This document shows, in pieces, positions 34,506 through 44,347 of a DNA stretch of 64,000 bases; within the stretch, counting starts at the first letter, position 1; each line of letters begins with the position of its first letter. The stretch is from Lunatibacter salilacus. Its GTDB lineage: Bacteria > Bacteroidota > Bacteroidia > Cytophagales > Cyclobacteriaceae. The notes under the pieces are model-generated. The model ran no database searches and was not told the DNA's origin. It saw only the letters and a list, made by a program, of their open reading frames with translations. The position numbers and the translations under genes were made by a program. Location of the stretch: NCBI RefSeq assembly GCF_009797935.1, contig NZ_VOLC01000004.1, positions 124,001 through 188,000 of the forward strand, given 5' to 3'.

Positions 34506-35075
34506 ATGGAAGAAATTTCCGATAAGAAAAAAGCGATTCTTGAAGCTACCTTAGAATTAGTAGGGGAATACGGCTTTCATGGAACGCCCATGAGCTTAAT
34601 TGCAAAAGAGTCCGGGGTGGCTGCAGGTACAATTTATCATTATTTTTCCGGCAAGGAAGAGTTGTTAAACGAACTCTATTTATACATTAAACAAAAACTG
34701 GTTCACTACGTGGATTCGAAAATTCAGGATGAACTGAGCTACAAAGAAAAATTTATACGACTTTGGATTGACCTGCATGAATTTTATTCAACCCACCCCA
34801 GCATCCTTTTCTTTTTTGAGCAATATGTGAATTCTCCATACAACAAAGAAAGAAGCCCCCATCATTTTCAGGGTAAATTCTTTCAATTTCTCCAATCAGG
34901 TATTGAGGAAGGTCAATTAAAACCAGTTAAGCCGGAGATTCTTCTGGCCTTATTTATAGGAGCTGTAATGGCAAGTTCAAAAATAAGAGTTTTTGGAAGT
35001 ATTTCTTTTTCCGATGAAGATTTGAACCAAGCCGTAGAAATGTTGTGGAGTACCATGGCACTTGCCAAAAAGTAG
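34506..35075 (+). CDS. TetR/AcrR-family transcriptional regulator
   Basis: 189 residues. The N-terminal helix-turn-helix (KKAILEATLELVGEYGFHGTPMSLIAKESGV, then AAGTIYHYFSGKEELL) is typical of TetR proteins; the rest is a helical ligand-binding domain. It precedes the three RND efflux genes in the same direction, 70 nt upstream, and is almost certainly their local repressor. It could bind the palindrome at 34474-34497. Confidence 0.93.
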   Translation: MEEISDKKKAILEATLELVGEYGFHGTPMSLIAKESGVAAGTIYHYFSGKEELLNELYLYIKQKLVHYVDSKIQDELSYKEKFIRLWIDLHEFYSTHPSILFFFEQYVNSPYNKERSPHHFQGKFFQFLQSGIEEGQLKPVKPEILLALFIGAVMASSKIRVFGSISFSDEDLNQAVEMLWSTMALAKK

Positions 35076-35145
35076 ATTTCCTTAAATATAAATAGAAACC
35101 AATCCTTTATCTAATTAGAAATAGTATTGCTCATTAACATAGTCC

Positions 35146-36255
35146 ATGAAATTAACATACACATTTCTCATTTCTCTGTTTTTTTTGGCCTCCTGTTCAA
35201 CTGACAAGCCTGTAGGCAATCAGCAAAGGCCGCTAACTTATCCTGTATTAGAAGTACCACGGAAGACCATTTCTGGGTATAATTCTTACCCGGCAAGTAT
35301 AGAAGGGACAATCAATAGTGCCGTACGGGCAAAGGTTCCAGGATATATTTTGGAAGTTTTGGTCGATGAAGGGCAGCCCGTGCGGAAAAATCAGGTACTC
35401 TTTCGACTGGAAACCCAGTCGCTCAATGAAGATGCTGGTGCCGCAAGTGCAAATGTTAATGCTGCAGAGGTTGAGGTGAATAAGCTTACTCCGCTGGTAG
35501 AAAAGGGAATTATCAGCAACGTGCAGCTAGAAACGGCCAAGGCAAGATTGTCCCAAGCGAAGGCAGCCTACAACGGTATCGTAGCCAATATCAACTACGC
35601 TACTATCCGAAGTCCTGTAGACGGAAATGTGGGGGCCATACCGTTCAGGGAAGGCGCCTTGGTAAGTCCAAGTGACCCAGTTCCATTGACCACAGTCTCA
35701 AAAGTGGAGAAAGTATTTGCTTTCTTTTCTCTCAATGAACGGGAATATCTAAACATCCTTCAATCTACCGAGGGGTCTACGCTGGAAGAAAAGATTAGCC
35801 ACATGCCTAAAGTTTCACTGGAATTGGTGAATGGGAAAGAATATGAACACCCTGGTGAAATAGTTACGGTAACTGGTCAGGTAAATCCAAGTACAGGGAC
35901 AGTTAGTTTTCGGGCAACATTTCCAAATCCGGATCGAATTCTATCGACGGGGAACAGTGGCCGGGTTCGTGTCCCCAAAGTGTTTGAGGATGTAGCTGTG
36001 ATACCCGAGGTTTCCACATTTGAGCAGCAGGGTAAAACATACGTTTTTAAGGTTACTTCAGATAGCACTGTCGTTTCCACGCCCATTGAAATTCAGGATA
36101 GAATAGACCAACTGGTTGTGATTTCATCCGGATTGGAACCGGGGGATCGGGTAGTTTATGAAGGGGTTGGAAAGCTTCAAAATCAGAATTCCATTATTCC
36201 TGAGCCAATAGCTTTTGACAGCGTTGCCCAATCATTAAAGGTCGTTTTTAAATAA
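35146..36255 (+). CDS. RND efflux periplasmic adaptor (AcrA/MexA type)
   Basis: 369 residues with a lipoprotein signal (LASCSTDKP, Cys17). The order is that of membrane-fusion proteins: a beta-barrel strand, a lipoyl half-motif (VRAKVPGYILEVLVDEGQPVRK), a helical hairpin (about 95-135), the second lipoyl half (ATIRSPVDGNVG), then the beta-barrel and membrane-proximal domains. It links the AcrB-like pump to the outer-membrane channel. It lies 8 nt before the pump gene. Confidence 0.93.
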   Translation: MKLTYTFLISLFFLASCSTDKPVGNQQRPLTYPVLEVPRKTISGYNSYPASIEGTINSAVRAKVPGYILEVLVDEGQPVRKNQVLFRLETQSLNEDAGAASANVNAAEVEVNKLTPLVEKGIISNVQLETAKARLSQAKAAYNGIVANINYATIRSPVDGNVGAIPFREGALVSPSDPVPLTTVSKVEKVFAFFSLNEREYLNILQSTEGSTLEEKISHMPKVSLELVNGKEYEHPGEIVTVTGQVNPSTGTVSFRATFPNPDRILSTGNSGRVRVPKVFEDVAVIPEVSTFEQQGKTYVFKVTSDSTVVSTPIEIQDRIDQLVVISSGLEPGDRVVYEGVGKLQNQNSIIPEPIAFDSVAQSLKVVFK

Positions 36256-36263
36256 GAAATATC

Positions 36264-39200
36264 ATGTTAAAAGACTTTATAGATCGGCCTGTCTTATCGA
36301 CGGTAGTCTCTGTGTTGATTTTGATATTAGGTGCGTTGGGACTAAGTAATCTTCCTGTCACCCAATATCCAGATATCGCTCCACCTACGGTCCAAATCAT
36401 GGCCAATTATCCCGGAGCAAATGCCGAGACAGTGCTCGAAAGTGTCATTATACCGATAGAGGAACAGGTTAATGGTGTGGAGGATATGGATTATATTACC
36501 TCTACAGCCAGTAACAACGGGTCAGCTCAGATTCAAGTTTTCTTCAAGCAGGGTGTTGACCCGGATATTGCTGCTGTGAATGTTCAGAATAGGGTTTCTA
36601 GGGCAACCCCTTTATTACCCCGTGAAGTAGCCCAAGCTGGGGTGATAACCCAAAAGCAACAAACCAGTTCACTGATGTTCTTTACGCTGCTCTCTGACAA
36701 TTCGGAATATGATGCAACGTTTATTCAAAATTACCTTAACATCAACGTCATACCTGAGCTGAAGCGGATTGAGGGAGTGGGAGATGTAAACGTTTTTGGG
36801 TCGAAAAACTATGCCATGCGAATATGGCTAACTCCAGAAAAACTGGCTGCATATAACCTTATGCCGTCTGACGTTACGGCAGCCATCAATGAGCAGAGTT
36901 TGGAGGCAGCAGCTGGTTCATTGGGTCAAAATAATGCCGAGGCGTTTGAATACGTCATCAAGTATGGTGGACGCTTCAAGACAGAAGATCAATATAAGAG
37001 TATTGTCATTAAAGCCTTGGGTAACGGACAGTTTCTGACCTTGGGAGATGTTGCGGAAATTGAAATGGATGCGGAGGGTTATACAGTTATGTCCTTTACA
37101 AACGGAAAGCCAGGAGTAAGTATGGCAGTGTACCAAACTCCCGGATCCAATGCACAGGAGATTATCAATAATGTAAAAGCGTCCCTGATTGACATGGAGA
37201 CCCGGTTTCCACCGGGATTGTCTATTTTTATCAATTTTGATACAAACGATTTCCTAAATGCTTCTATAAATAAAGTAGCCGTCACGTTAGCAGAGGCTTT
37301 TCTTCTTGTCTTTCTTGTTGTATTTATCTTTTTGCAGGATTTCAAGTCAACTCTTATACCGGCGATAGCTGTACCTGTTTCTATCGTAGGTACGTTTTTC
37401 TTCTTGAATTTATTTGGCTACTCGGTAAATTTGTTGACATTATTTGCACTAGTATTGGCTATAGGTATTGTCGTTGACGATGCTATTGTTGTAGTAGAAG
37501 CTGTTCATGCCAAATTGGAGGAGGGAGCTAAAAGTGCTCGGAAGGCGACACATAAAGCGATGGAAGAAATTACCGGCGCTATTATCTCAGTGACATTGGT
37601 TATGGGTGCGGTATTTATACCTGTGACGTTTATTACCGGCCCTACAGGCGTATTTTACGAGCAGTTTGGTGTTACACTAATGGTGGCAATTGGTATTTCT
37701 GCTGTTAACGCACTGACACTGAGTCCCGCATTATGTGCTATTTTATTGAAGCCTCACAAGGATGAGCATGGAAAGAAACGCAGTTTTCTTCAACGATTTT
37801 TTGACGCCTTCAATGTTGGTTTTGACGTCACAACTAGGAAATATATAAAATCGCTCGGTTTTCTGTACAAGCATAAATGGATAACGGTCGTAATTCTGCT
37901 TGGGTCTGTAGGCGCAATTGTATGGGCATCTGCCAATACCCCAACGGGATTTGTGCCGGACGAAGACCGGGGTATGATTTTTATCAATGTGGAATTGCCC
38001 CCAGGAGCGTCTTTGGATAGAACTGTTTCCGTTACGGACGAGCTGTATGCCAAAATAAGTGAAATACCCGGCGTAATGGGAGGATCCATGGTAAATGGGT
38101 TCAGTTTGATATCAGGGGCGGGGAGTAATTTTGCACTGGGCTTTATCCGGTTGGATAACTGGGATGATCGGAAAGAAGACTCCAAATCATCTACAGCCAT
38201 TACTGCCAAAATGTTCCAGATTTCACAGGATATTCCCGGTGCCAACATGCTGTTCTTTGCGCCACCCAGTATTCCGGGGTTTGGAGTGTCTTCGGGTTTC
38301 GAGCTGAAATTCCTTGACAGATCTAGCGGCAACTTCACTGATTTGGATCAAAATTCAAAGGAGTTTATGCGGACTTTGATGAGCAGACCGGAAATTCTAT
38401 ATGCCCAAAGTGCCTTTAGCACTGGCTATCCCCAGTACAAATTGGACTTGAATGTACCGAAGGCAAAGGAAGCAGGGGTGTCAATCAGCGATGTATTGGG
38501 AACTTTACAAGGTTACATAGGAAGTATTTATGCTGCGGATTTCTCAAGGTTTGGCAAGCAATATCGTGTGTATGTCCAAGCTTTGCCGGAGGATAGGTCG
38601 ACTACCGATGATTTAAGTTCTTTGTTCGTGCGAAATGCAGCCGGAGAAATGGCCCCAATTACAGAATTTATCCACTTGGAGCGTGTATTTGGACCGCAGG
38701 CTGTTACCAGATTTAATCTTTTCAATTCTGTATCCGTAAACGGTGCCGCAGCACCCGGATATTCCTCTGGAGACGCCATTAAGGCTGTACAGGAGGTGAG
38801 CGCAACTTCATTACCGAATAATTATTCTGTTGACTACTCGGGACTTACCCGGGAGGAAATAAGCGCAAGCAGCCAAACATTATTCATTATAATGCTAAGT
38901 GTTTTGTTTGTCTATTTTATTCTGGCCGCACAATATGAAAGTTACCTCATTCCATTTGCGGTTTTGTTGTCCCTACCGGTAGGAGTGATGGGAGCGTATT
39001 TGACAACGAAATTTGCCGGCCTTCAGGCAAATATTTATTTTCAAATAGCCCTGGTAATGCTCTTGGGATTACTCGCGAAAAACGCAATTCTTATCGTGGA
39101 ATTTGCTATGCAGCGTAGAAAGGCCGGACTTTCCATCGTTGATGCGGCGTTTGAAGGCGCCAAAGTAAGGTTGCGTCCTATATTGATGACGTCATTTGCC

Positions 39201-39410
39201 TTTATTGTAGGCCTGCTTCCATTGGCTTTTTCAGGCGGAATTGGCGCAGCTGGAAACCGATCTATCGGGATGGGAGCGGTTGGGGGCCTATTGGTAGGAA
39301 CCGTTATCGGTGTTTTTGTCATTCCCATTTTATATATTTTCTTTCAGTGGCTACAGGAAAAGATCGCCACTAGACAGGAAGAGGAAGAAGAGGAGGAAAT
39401 ATATGTATAA
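36264..39410 (+). CDS. RND efflux pump, inner-membrane transporter (AcrB/HAE1 type)
   Basis: 1048 residues, the standard length for an HAE1 pump. It starts with the usual MLKDFIDRPVLSTVVSVLIL, and the proton-relay residues are present: the Asp pair in LAIGIVVDDAIVVVEAVHA (TM4) and the Lys in LLGLLAKNAILIVEFAM (TM10). Drug or bile-salt type substrates are expected. It ends in an acidic tail that overlaps the outer-membrane channel gene by 8 nt. Confidence 0.95.
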   Translation: MLKDFIDRPVLSTVVSVLILILGALGLSNLPVTQYPDIAPPTVQIMANYPGANAETVLESVIIPIEEQVNGVEDMDYITSTASNNGSAQIQVFFKQGVDPDIAAVNVQNRVSRATPLLPREVAQAGVITQKQQTSSLMFFTLLSDNSEYDATFIQNYLNINVIPELKRIEGVGDVNVFGSKNYAMRIWLTPEKLAAYNLMPSDVTAAINEQSLEAAAGSLGQNNAEAFEYVIKYGGRFKTEDQYKSIVIKALGNGQFLTLGDVAEIEMDAEGYTVMSFTNGKPGVSMAVYQTPGSNAQEIINNVKASLIDMETRFPPGLSIFINFDTNDFLNASINKVAVTLAEAFLLVFLVVFIFLQDFKSTLIPAIAVPVSIVGTFFFLNLFGYSVNLLTLFALVLAIGIVVDDAIVVVEAVHAKLEEGAKSARKATHKAMEEITGAIISVTLVMGAVFIPVTFITGPTGVFYEQFGVTLMVAIGISAVNALTLSPALCAILLKPHKDEHGKKRSFLQRFFDAFNVGFDVTTRKYIKSLGFLYKHKWITVVILLGSVGAIVWASANTPTGFVPDEDRGMIFINVELPPGASLDRTVSVTDELYAKISEIPGVMGGSMVNGFSLISGAGSNFALGFIRLDNWDDRKEDSKSSTAITAKMFQISQDIPGANMLFFAPPSIPGFGVSSGFELKFLDRSSGNFTDLDQNSKEFMRTLMSRPEILYAQSAFSTGYPQYKLDLNVPKAKEAGVSISDVLGTLQGYIGSIYAADFSRFGKQYRVYVQALPEDRSTTDDLSSLFVRNAAGEMAPITEFIHLERVFGPQAVTRFNLFNSVSVNGAAAPGYSSGDAIKAVQEVSATSLPNNYSVDYSGLTREEISASSQTLFIIMLSVLFVYFILAAQYESYLIPFAVLLSLPVGVMGAYLTTKFAGLQANIYFQIALVMLLGLLAKNAILIVEFAMQRRKAGLSIVDAAFEGAKVRLRPILMTSFAFIVGLLPLAFSGGIGAAGNRSIGMGAVGGLLVGTVIGVFVIPILYIFFQWLQEKIATRQEEEEEEEIYV

Positions 39411-40827
39411 TTTTAGTAATCCATTAATGAACACACGTGCATTAACAAAATTGGTATATATTCCAGTACTCGTAGTCGCCATGTCTTCCTGTTTTACAGC
39501 CAAAACATATGATAGGCCCCAAGTAGTGGAAGAGGCCAATTTCCGAACCGACAAGCTTTCCCAAGATAGTTTGAATATTGCGCAACTTTCGTGGAAAGAG
39601 CTTTTTCTCGACGAAAAATTGGTGAATTTGATAGAGTTGGGGCTCCAAAACAATCTTGATGTGAGGATTGCATTGCAGCAAATATTGGCTGCTGAATCGT
39701 ATTTTAAGCAGGGTAAAGCTGGAAATATTCCCATGCTTTCTCTTAATCCACAGGTGACTCATCAGGAACTTTCCCGAAATAGCCAGTTCGGTGCCTTCTT
39801 TGACGGAGGAATCACTCAGTACGAGATTTCCGCAAACCTTTCATGGGAAGCAGACATTTGGGGTAAAATAAGAAGTACTCGCAGGGCTTTTGAAGCCGGC
39901 TATTTGCAATCCGTTGCAGCCCATCAAGCTATCAAAACTGAATTGATCTCTAGAATTGCCACCCACTACTTTCAGTTAATGGCATTGGATGAACAGCTGA
40001 AACTTACTAAGGAAACCATAGCGAACAGAGAAATCGCATTGGAGACAACCCAAGCCCTAAAGGAATCTGGGATTGTAACAGAGGTCGCCGTGAAGCAAAC
40101 GGAAGCGCAGCTACATACAGCGAGAGTCCTGATGATTGACCTTGAATTGGAGATAAAATTACTGGAAAATACGTTGTCTATTCTAATAGGAGATGAACCC
40201 AAAGCGATTCAGCGAGCAAGTTTCGACGAACAGGAAATTAATCCGGAGTTGGGAATAGGGTTTCCTCTGCAGTTGTTGAGAAACCGGCCTGATGTGATTG
40301 CCGCGGAGTTTGGACTGGTGAATGCATTTGAGCTTACAAATGTAGCGAGAAGCAGTTTTTACCCCAGTCTCACCATTTCGGCAACTTCCGGTTTACAAAG
40401 TTTGCAGTTTGATCGATTGTTCAGTCTTAATTCTGTTTTTGCGAGCTTTATTGGGGGACTGACGCAACCCATCCTCAATGGAAGAAGAATACAAACGGCG
40501 TATGAGGTTTCCCTCACACAACAGGAACAGGCTTATCTGGAATTTAGACGGACCATATTATCCGCCAGCAAAGAAGTTTCAGATGCCCTGTATACCTTTG
40601 AAGCTTCTGAGCGAAGGATAAGTGCGAAAAATTTAGAATTCCAAGCCTATGATATCTCTATAGAATATTCGGAGGAATTATTGGACAATGGGATAGGGAA
40701 TTTTCTGGAAGTCCTGACGGCGAGAGAAAATGCGCTGAATTCGGAATTGGGACTTATCAATGCGCGATTAAGCCAATATGGAGCGATAGTTGAGCTGTAT
40801 CGGGCACTAGGTGGAGGTTGGCAATAA
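39403..40827 (+). CDS. Outer-membrane efflux channel (OprM/TolC type, NodT family)
   Basis: 474 residues from the ATG at 39403 (overlapping the pump stop by 8 nt); an ATG at 39427 gives a cleaner lipoprotein signal (MNTRALTKLVYIPVLVVAMSSC) and may be the real start. The NodT pattern is visible: SWKELFLDEKLVNLIELGLQ, LSWEADIWGKIRSTRRAFEAG, FPLQLLRNRPDVIAAEFGL and a late repeat of the helical barrel. It exports the pump substrates through the outer membrane. It is the last gene of the operon. Confidence 0.93.
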   Translation: MYNFSNPLMNTRALTKLVYIPVLVVAMSSCFTAKTYDRPQVVEEANFRTDKLSQDSLNIAQLSWKELFLDEKLVNLIELGLQNNLDVRIALQQILAAESYFKQGKAGNIPMLSLNPQVTHQELSRNSQFGAFFDGGITQYEISANLSWEADIWGKIRSTRRAFEAGYLQSVAAHQAIKTELISRIATHYFQLMALDEQLKLTKETIANREIALETTQALKESGIVTEVAVKQTEAQLHTARVLMIDLELEIKLLENTLSILIGDEPKAIQRASFDEQEINPELGIGFPLQLLRNRPDVIAAEFGLVNAFELTNVARSSFYPSLTISATSGLQSLQFDRLFSLNSVFASFIGGLTQPILNGRRIQTAYEVSLTQQEQAYLEFRRTILSASKEVSDALYTFEASERRISAKNLEFQAYDISIEYSEELLDNGIGNFLEVLTARENALNSELGLINARLSQYGAIVELYRALGGGWQ

Positions 40828-40882
40828 TTTTAATCTTTGAAAACAATGTCGATAAATTATTTTTTTTGTTGATGATGAACGT

Positions 40883-40919
40883 GATCTCCCGACTAGAAAT
40901 GGCCGGGAGATCAGTTTTT
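40883..40919 (+). terminator. Terminator of the efflux operon
   Basis: GATCTCCCG (40883-40891) pairs perfectly with CGGGAGATC (40904-40912), followed by AGTTTTTA. It lies between convergent genes, so it may also act for the minus-strand monooxygenase. Confidence 0.8.
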
Positions 40920-40930
40920 AGCATGGAATC

Positions 40931-41944
40931 TTAACTAAGAACTTGCCTACCTGAAAACGCATGCATCATTTCTGACAATAACTCATATGATCTTAGCCTG
41001 TCTTCTTGATTGTAGATATTGGTAGTGACCATCAACTCATCAATTCCCGATTTATCCATGAATTTTTCCAATTGACTTTTTACAGTGGCTGGACTACCAA
41101 TGAATGTATATGCCATCATTTGTTGAATTGCTGCCGCCTCTTCTCGGGACCAAATACGATCCATGGATGTCACGGGTTTTTTCAGCGGGTAAGATCTACC
41201 TCTGATAATTCCCAGCGCCATCTGATAAAAGGAGGTCGCCATGAAATGCGCTTCCTCGTCTGAATCTGCTAAAATTATGTTTACACATGAAATGAAATAG
41301 GGAGAAGACAACTGCTCCGATGCTACGAAGTTCTTCTTGTAGTAGTCAGCTGCCTGTATGAAATAAGTTGGTGCGAAATGGCTTGCAAATACATAGGGCA
41401 ATCCCCTTTCGGCTGCCAAAACCGCACTGCTCATACTGGATCCCAATAGGTACATGGGCACATTCAAACCTTCCGCCGGAAAGGCACGTACGGGAGCATC
41501 AAAATTATCATCCGAAAAAAAACGTTTAAGATCTTCCAAGTCCTGCGGAAACTCTTGTACGCTTTCCATCCTTCCCCTTCGAAGAACGGCTGCGGTACGC
41601 TGGTCAGTTCCCGGCGCACGTCCCAATCCAAGATCTATTCGACCGGGATAGAGGGTTTCCAAAAACCCAATTTGTTCGGCAACCATCAATGGGCTGTGGT
41701 TGGGAAGCATAATTCCACCGGATCCTATCCGTATGCTCTTTGTTCCCTGGGCAAGGTAGCCCATAAGCAGGGTAGGAGCGGAGCTGCCTACATAAGCCAT
41801 GTTGTGATGTTCGGCTACCCAAAAACGGTTATAGCCCCATTTTTCAGCATGTTGGGCAAGTTCCAAGCTTCTTTTATAGGCATCTTGGGCATTGTGATCT
41901 TCTTTGATAATGGCTAAATCAAGGATGGAATAGGGTATAGGCAT
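40931..41944 (-). CDS. Luciferase-like flavin-dependent monooxygenase
   Basis: A 337-residue TIM-barrel protein of the bacterial luciferase-like family. The start IPYSILDLAIIKEDHNAQDAY and the motifs RFWVAEHHNM, RIGSGGIMLPNHSPL and RIDLGLGRAPGTDQ fit the LLM-class (YtmO/MsnO-like) oxidoreductases, which use reduced FMN or F420. The substrate is not predictable. It is a single gene; the nearest co-directional gene is far away. Confidence 0.88.
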   Translation of the reverse strand: MPIPYSILDLAIIKEDHNAQDAYKRSLELAQHAEKWGYNRFWVAEHHNMAYVGSSAPTLLMGYLAQGTKSIRIGSGGIMLPNHSPLMVAEQIGFLETLYPGRIDLGLGRAPGTDQRTAAVLRRGRMESVQEFPQDLEDLKRFFSDDNFDAPVRAFPAEGLNVPMYLLGSSMSSAVLAAERGLPYVFASHFAPTYFIQAADYYKKNFVASEQLSSPYFISCVNIILADSDEEAHFMATSFYQMALGIIRGRSYPLKKPVTSMDRIWSREEAAAIQQMMAYTFIGSPATVKSQLEKFMDKSGIDELMVTTNIYNQEDRLRSYELLSEMMHAFSGRQVLS

Positions 41945-42464
41945 GTTATAATTTTCAGGATTGTCTTGGAGATAAAACCGGAGGAAAGGTAAATTCGTTC
42001 CTGAAAATTATTTCATCTTATTAGGACAATTTTTCGATGTAGCGCAAACCGATCACCCTGTTCAATAGAACGTGTTTATATGAGTTCTACTATTCCATAT
42101 ATATATAAAATTGTATTATAGAAAGTAGAGAGATTTCTTGTGCTAAGTTCCGGCAAAACCCAGTTATAAAAGTAAGTTACTACAAAATTAAATTTTAATA
42201 ATTTAAAATTTCCTGTTGAAAATTCTTCTAGATTTTTTTATCCAAAAGATCTAATTTGAATTAAAGTTCTTCTTAACCTTCTATATATCAATATAATATA
42301 TAGCAAATGAATGGTGCTGAAAACTCTCATGTATTTTACTGACTTTGGTCATGTTTCAGGGGGATTATCCTGCCTAATTTTGATTCATAATTTGATAGTT
42401 GAGAAAAAATAGCTCATTGATCAGATTAAATTTCATATGTTTCACCTAATCCGACATAAATATT
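41945..42464. other. Divergent AT-rich intergenic region
   Basis: 520 nt between the monooxygenase (minus) and the YceI operon (plus). A TAATTTTG box fitting the -7 consensus lies at 42375-42382, about 80 nt before the YceI start, but no good -33 is at the right distance. I see no gene, hairpin of note or RNA. Confidence 0.4.
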
Positions 42465-43031
42465 ATGCAATTTTTAAGACACATATTTCTTATAGCCCTG
42501 ACTATGGGAATCGTCCTCTCAGGGTTTTCACAGCAAGAATACCGAATAGAAGGTAAGCCGAATTTGAAAGTTTCTGGAACTTCAACACTCCACGACTGGG
42601 ATATGATTTCGGAGCAGGCAAGCGGAAATGCAAAACTAACAGTAAGTGGGGGAAACCTAAGTGCTATACAGGCAGCGAACTTTTCCATGCCGGCGGAGTC
42701 TATCAAAAGCGGGAAGCGACAAATGGACACGAACGCATATAAGGCACTTCTGACCGACAAACACAAGCAAGTCAGTTTCGTAATGACTGAGGCAAAGAAG
42801 GACGGAAACAAGTGGCTGATTTCAGGAATGTTGGAACTTGCGGGAATGAAGAAACCCGTAACCTTTACTGCTGACACAAAGGCGAGTGGCAACCTGATCA
42901 CATTTACTTCGGTCACCTCCTTCAAATTAACAGCCTTTGGAGTTGAACCGCCTACAGCGATGCTGGGAACCATCAAAACAGGTGATGATGTCACCTTAAC
43001 CGTAGAAATGACTTTAAAACCAATATTATAG
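42465..43031 (+). CDS. YceI-family periplasmic lipid-binding-like protein
   Basis: 188 residues with a Sec signal peptide (cleavage after about residue 23, GFSQQEY). The mature protein is a YceI lipocalin-like barrel: LKVSGTSTLHDWDMISEQASG is the family start, then SGKRQMDTNAYKALLTDKHKQVSF and a closing LTVEMTLK. YceI proteins bind isoprenoid chains. It is followed after 9 nt by a barrel protein and then by a second, divergent YceI-like protein. Confidence 0.9.
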   Translation: MQFLRHIFLIALTMGIVLSGFSQQEYRIEGKPNLKVSGTSTLHDWDMISEQASGNAKLTVSGGNLSAIQAANFSMPAESIKSGKRQMDTNAYKALLTDKHKQVSFVMTEAKKDGNKWLISGMLELAGMKKPVTFTADTKASGNLITFTSVTSFKLTAFGVEPPTAMLGTIKTGDDVTLTVEMTLKPIL

Positions 43032-43040
43032 AACTATTTT

Positions 43041-44330
43041 ATGAAAAAGAGCGCGTTATTATTCGGACTAGCCGGACTTTTGTCCACAGGCTTAATGGCC
43101 CAAAACGACAGGGATATGCAGTTTTGGAGATCCTATGACCAACGGGGGATCAATGTTTTTGAAACTGGTAAAGCGGATACTGTGGCTTTTGACGGGGTGA
43201 AAGTACGGCTTGGAGGCGCTTTTGCACAGCAGTTTCAGTCACTCAGTCATTCCAATAGTGCAACAGTAATACGAAATGACAATGGTGTCAACGTCAATCA
43301 ATTGATGGATATTGGCTCGGGGTTTAATTTGGCAACGGCCAACCTCAATATCGACGTCGCACTGGCAGACGGGATACGGTTAAATTTGGTGACCTACCTT
43401 TCCTCTAGACACCATCCAGAATCATGGGTAAAAGGAGGTTATCTGCAGATAGACAAGTTGCCCTTCCTCAACAGTGAAGTGTTTGACCAAATCATGGAGA
43501 AAGTCACTGTTAAGGTCGGCCACATGGAAATCAACTATGGTGATGCCCATTTTCGCAGATCTGATAACGGTAATGCCTTTTACAATCCGTTTATCGGCAA
43601 CTATATTATGGATGCCTTTACTACAGAAATTGGCGGCGAAGTTATATTCCAAGACAACGGGTTTATAGCCGTAGCGTCCTTGACCGGCGGAGAAATACAG
43701 GGCGGTGTAACCAATCCTGGTGTCAGAAGGGCAAGTTTTATAGGCAAATTAGGCTACGACAAAGCACTTAGTGATGACCTAAGGGTGAGATTGACTGGGT
43801 CCATTTATACAACAGGAGGCTCAGTTAACAATACCCTCTGGTCTGGAGACCGAGCAGGCTCAAGGTATTATATGGTAATGGAGAACACAATGGCCACCAC
43901 TGCGGCACAATTTACTTCGGGAAGATTTAATCCCGGAATGAGAAGCAATGTAACAGCGCTGGTTTTAAATCCCTTCGTGAAATTCCAAAAGTTGGAATTA
44001 TTTGGTAATATTGAACAGTCCAAAGGCAAAGCAGCCAACGAATCCACCGACAGAACCTGGAATCAATTGGGGGTGGATGCTGTTTATCGGTTTGGCTTGG
44101 AAGATATGTTCTATGTGGCGGGAAGGTACAATGAAGTCAGCGGTTCATTACCAGGCGGCATAGAATCCAGCATAAACAGGATCCAAGTCGGTGGAGGTTG
44201 GTTTATCACCAAAAACATACTTGCCAAACTTGAGTATGTCAACCAAATTTACAGCGACTTCGCGACAACGGATATCCGCAACGGAGGTAAATTCAGCGGT
44301 CTAATGATTGAAGGCGTGATAGCGTTCTAA
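43041..44330 (+). CDS. Outer-membrane porin-like protein
   Basis: 429 residues with a Sec signal (MKKSALLFGLAGLLSTGLMAQ). The rest is a series of amphipathic strands, as in VKVRLGGAFAQQFQSLSH, INLDVALADGIRLNLVTYLS and LFGNIEQSKG, ending in GLMIEGVIAF with a terminal Phe. It resembles phosphate-selective or general porins of Bacteroidota. Its place between two YceI-type proteins suggests movement of a small hydrophobic or quinone-like compound across the outer membrane, which is inference. Confidence 0.78.
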   Translation: MKKSALLFGLAGLLSTGLMAQNDRDMQFWRSYDQRGINVFETGKADTVAFDGVKVRLGGAFAQQFQSLSHSNSATVIRNDNGVNVNQLMDIGSGFNLATANLNIDVALADGIRLNLVTYLSSRHHPESWVKGGYLQIDKLPFLNSEVFDQIMEKVTVKVGHMEINYGDAHFRRSDNGNAFYNPFIGNYIMDAFTTEIGGEVIFQDNGFIAVASLTGGEIQGGVTNPGVRRASFIGKLGYDKALSDDLRVRLTGSIYTTGGSVNNTLWSGDRAGSRYYMVMENTMATTAAQFTSGRFNPGMRSNVTALVLNPFVKFQKLELFGNIEQSKGKAANESTDRTWNQLGVDAVYRFGLEDMFYVAGRYNEVSGSLPGGIESSINRIQVGGGWFITKNILAKLEYVNQIYSDFATTDIRNGGKFSGLMIEGVIAF

Positions 44331-44347
44331 TAATTAACTAAATACAA

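Noticed and set aside
37790-38338. 182-residue minus-strand frame inside the RND pump gene
   Set aside because: Antisense to a well-conserved region; no motif.
42446-42994. 182-residue minus-strand frame opposite the YceI gene
   Set aside because: The plus frame has a signal peptide and the YceI pattern; the minus frame has neither.
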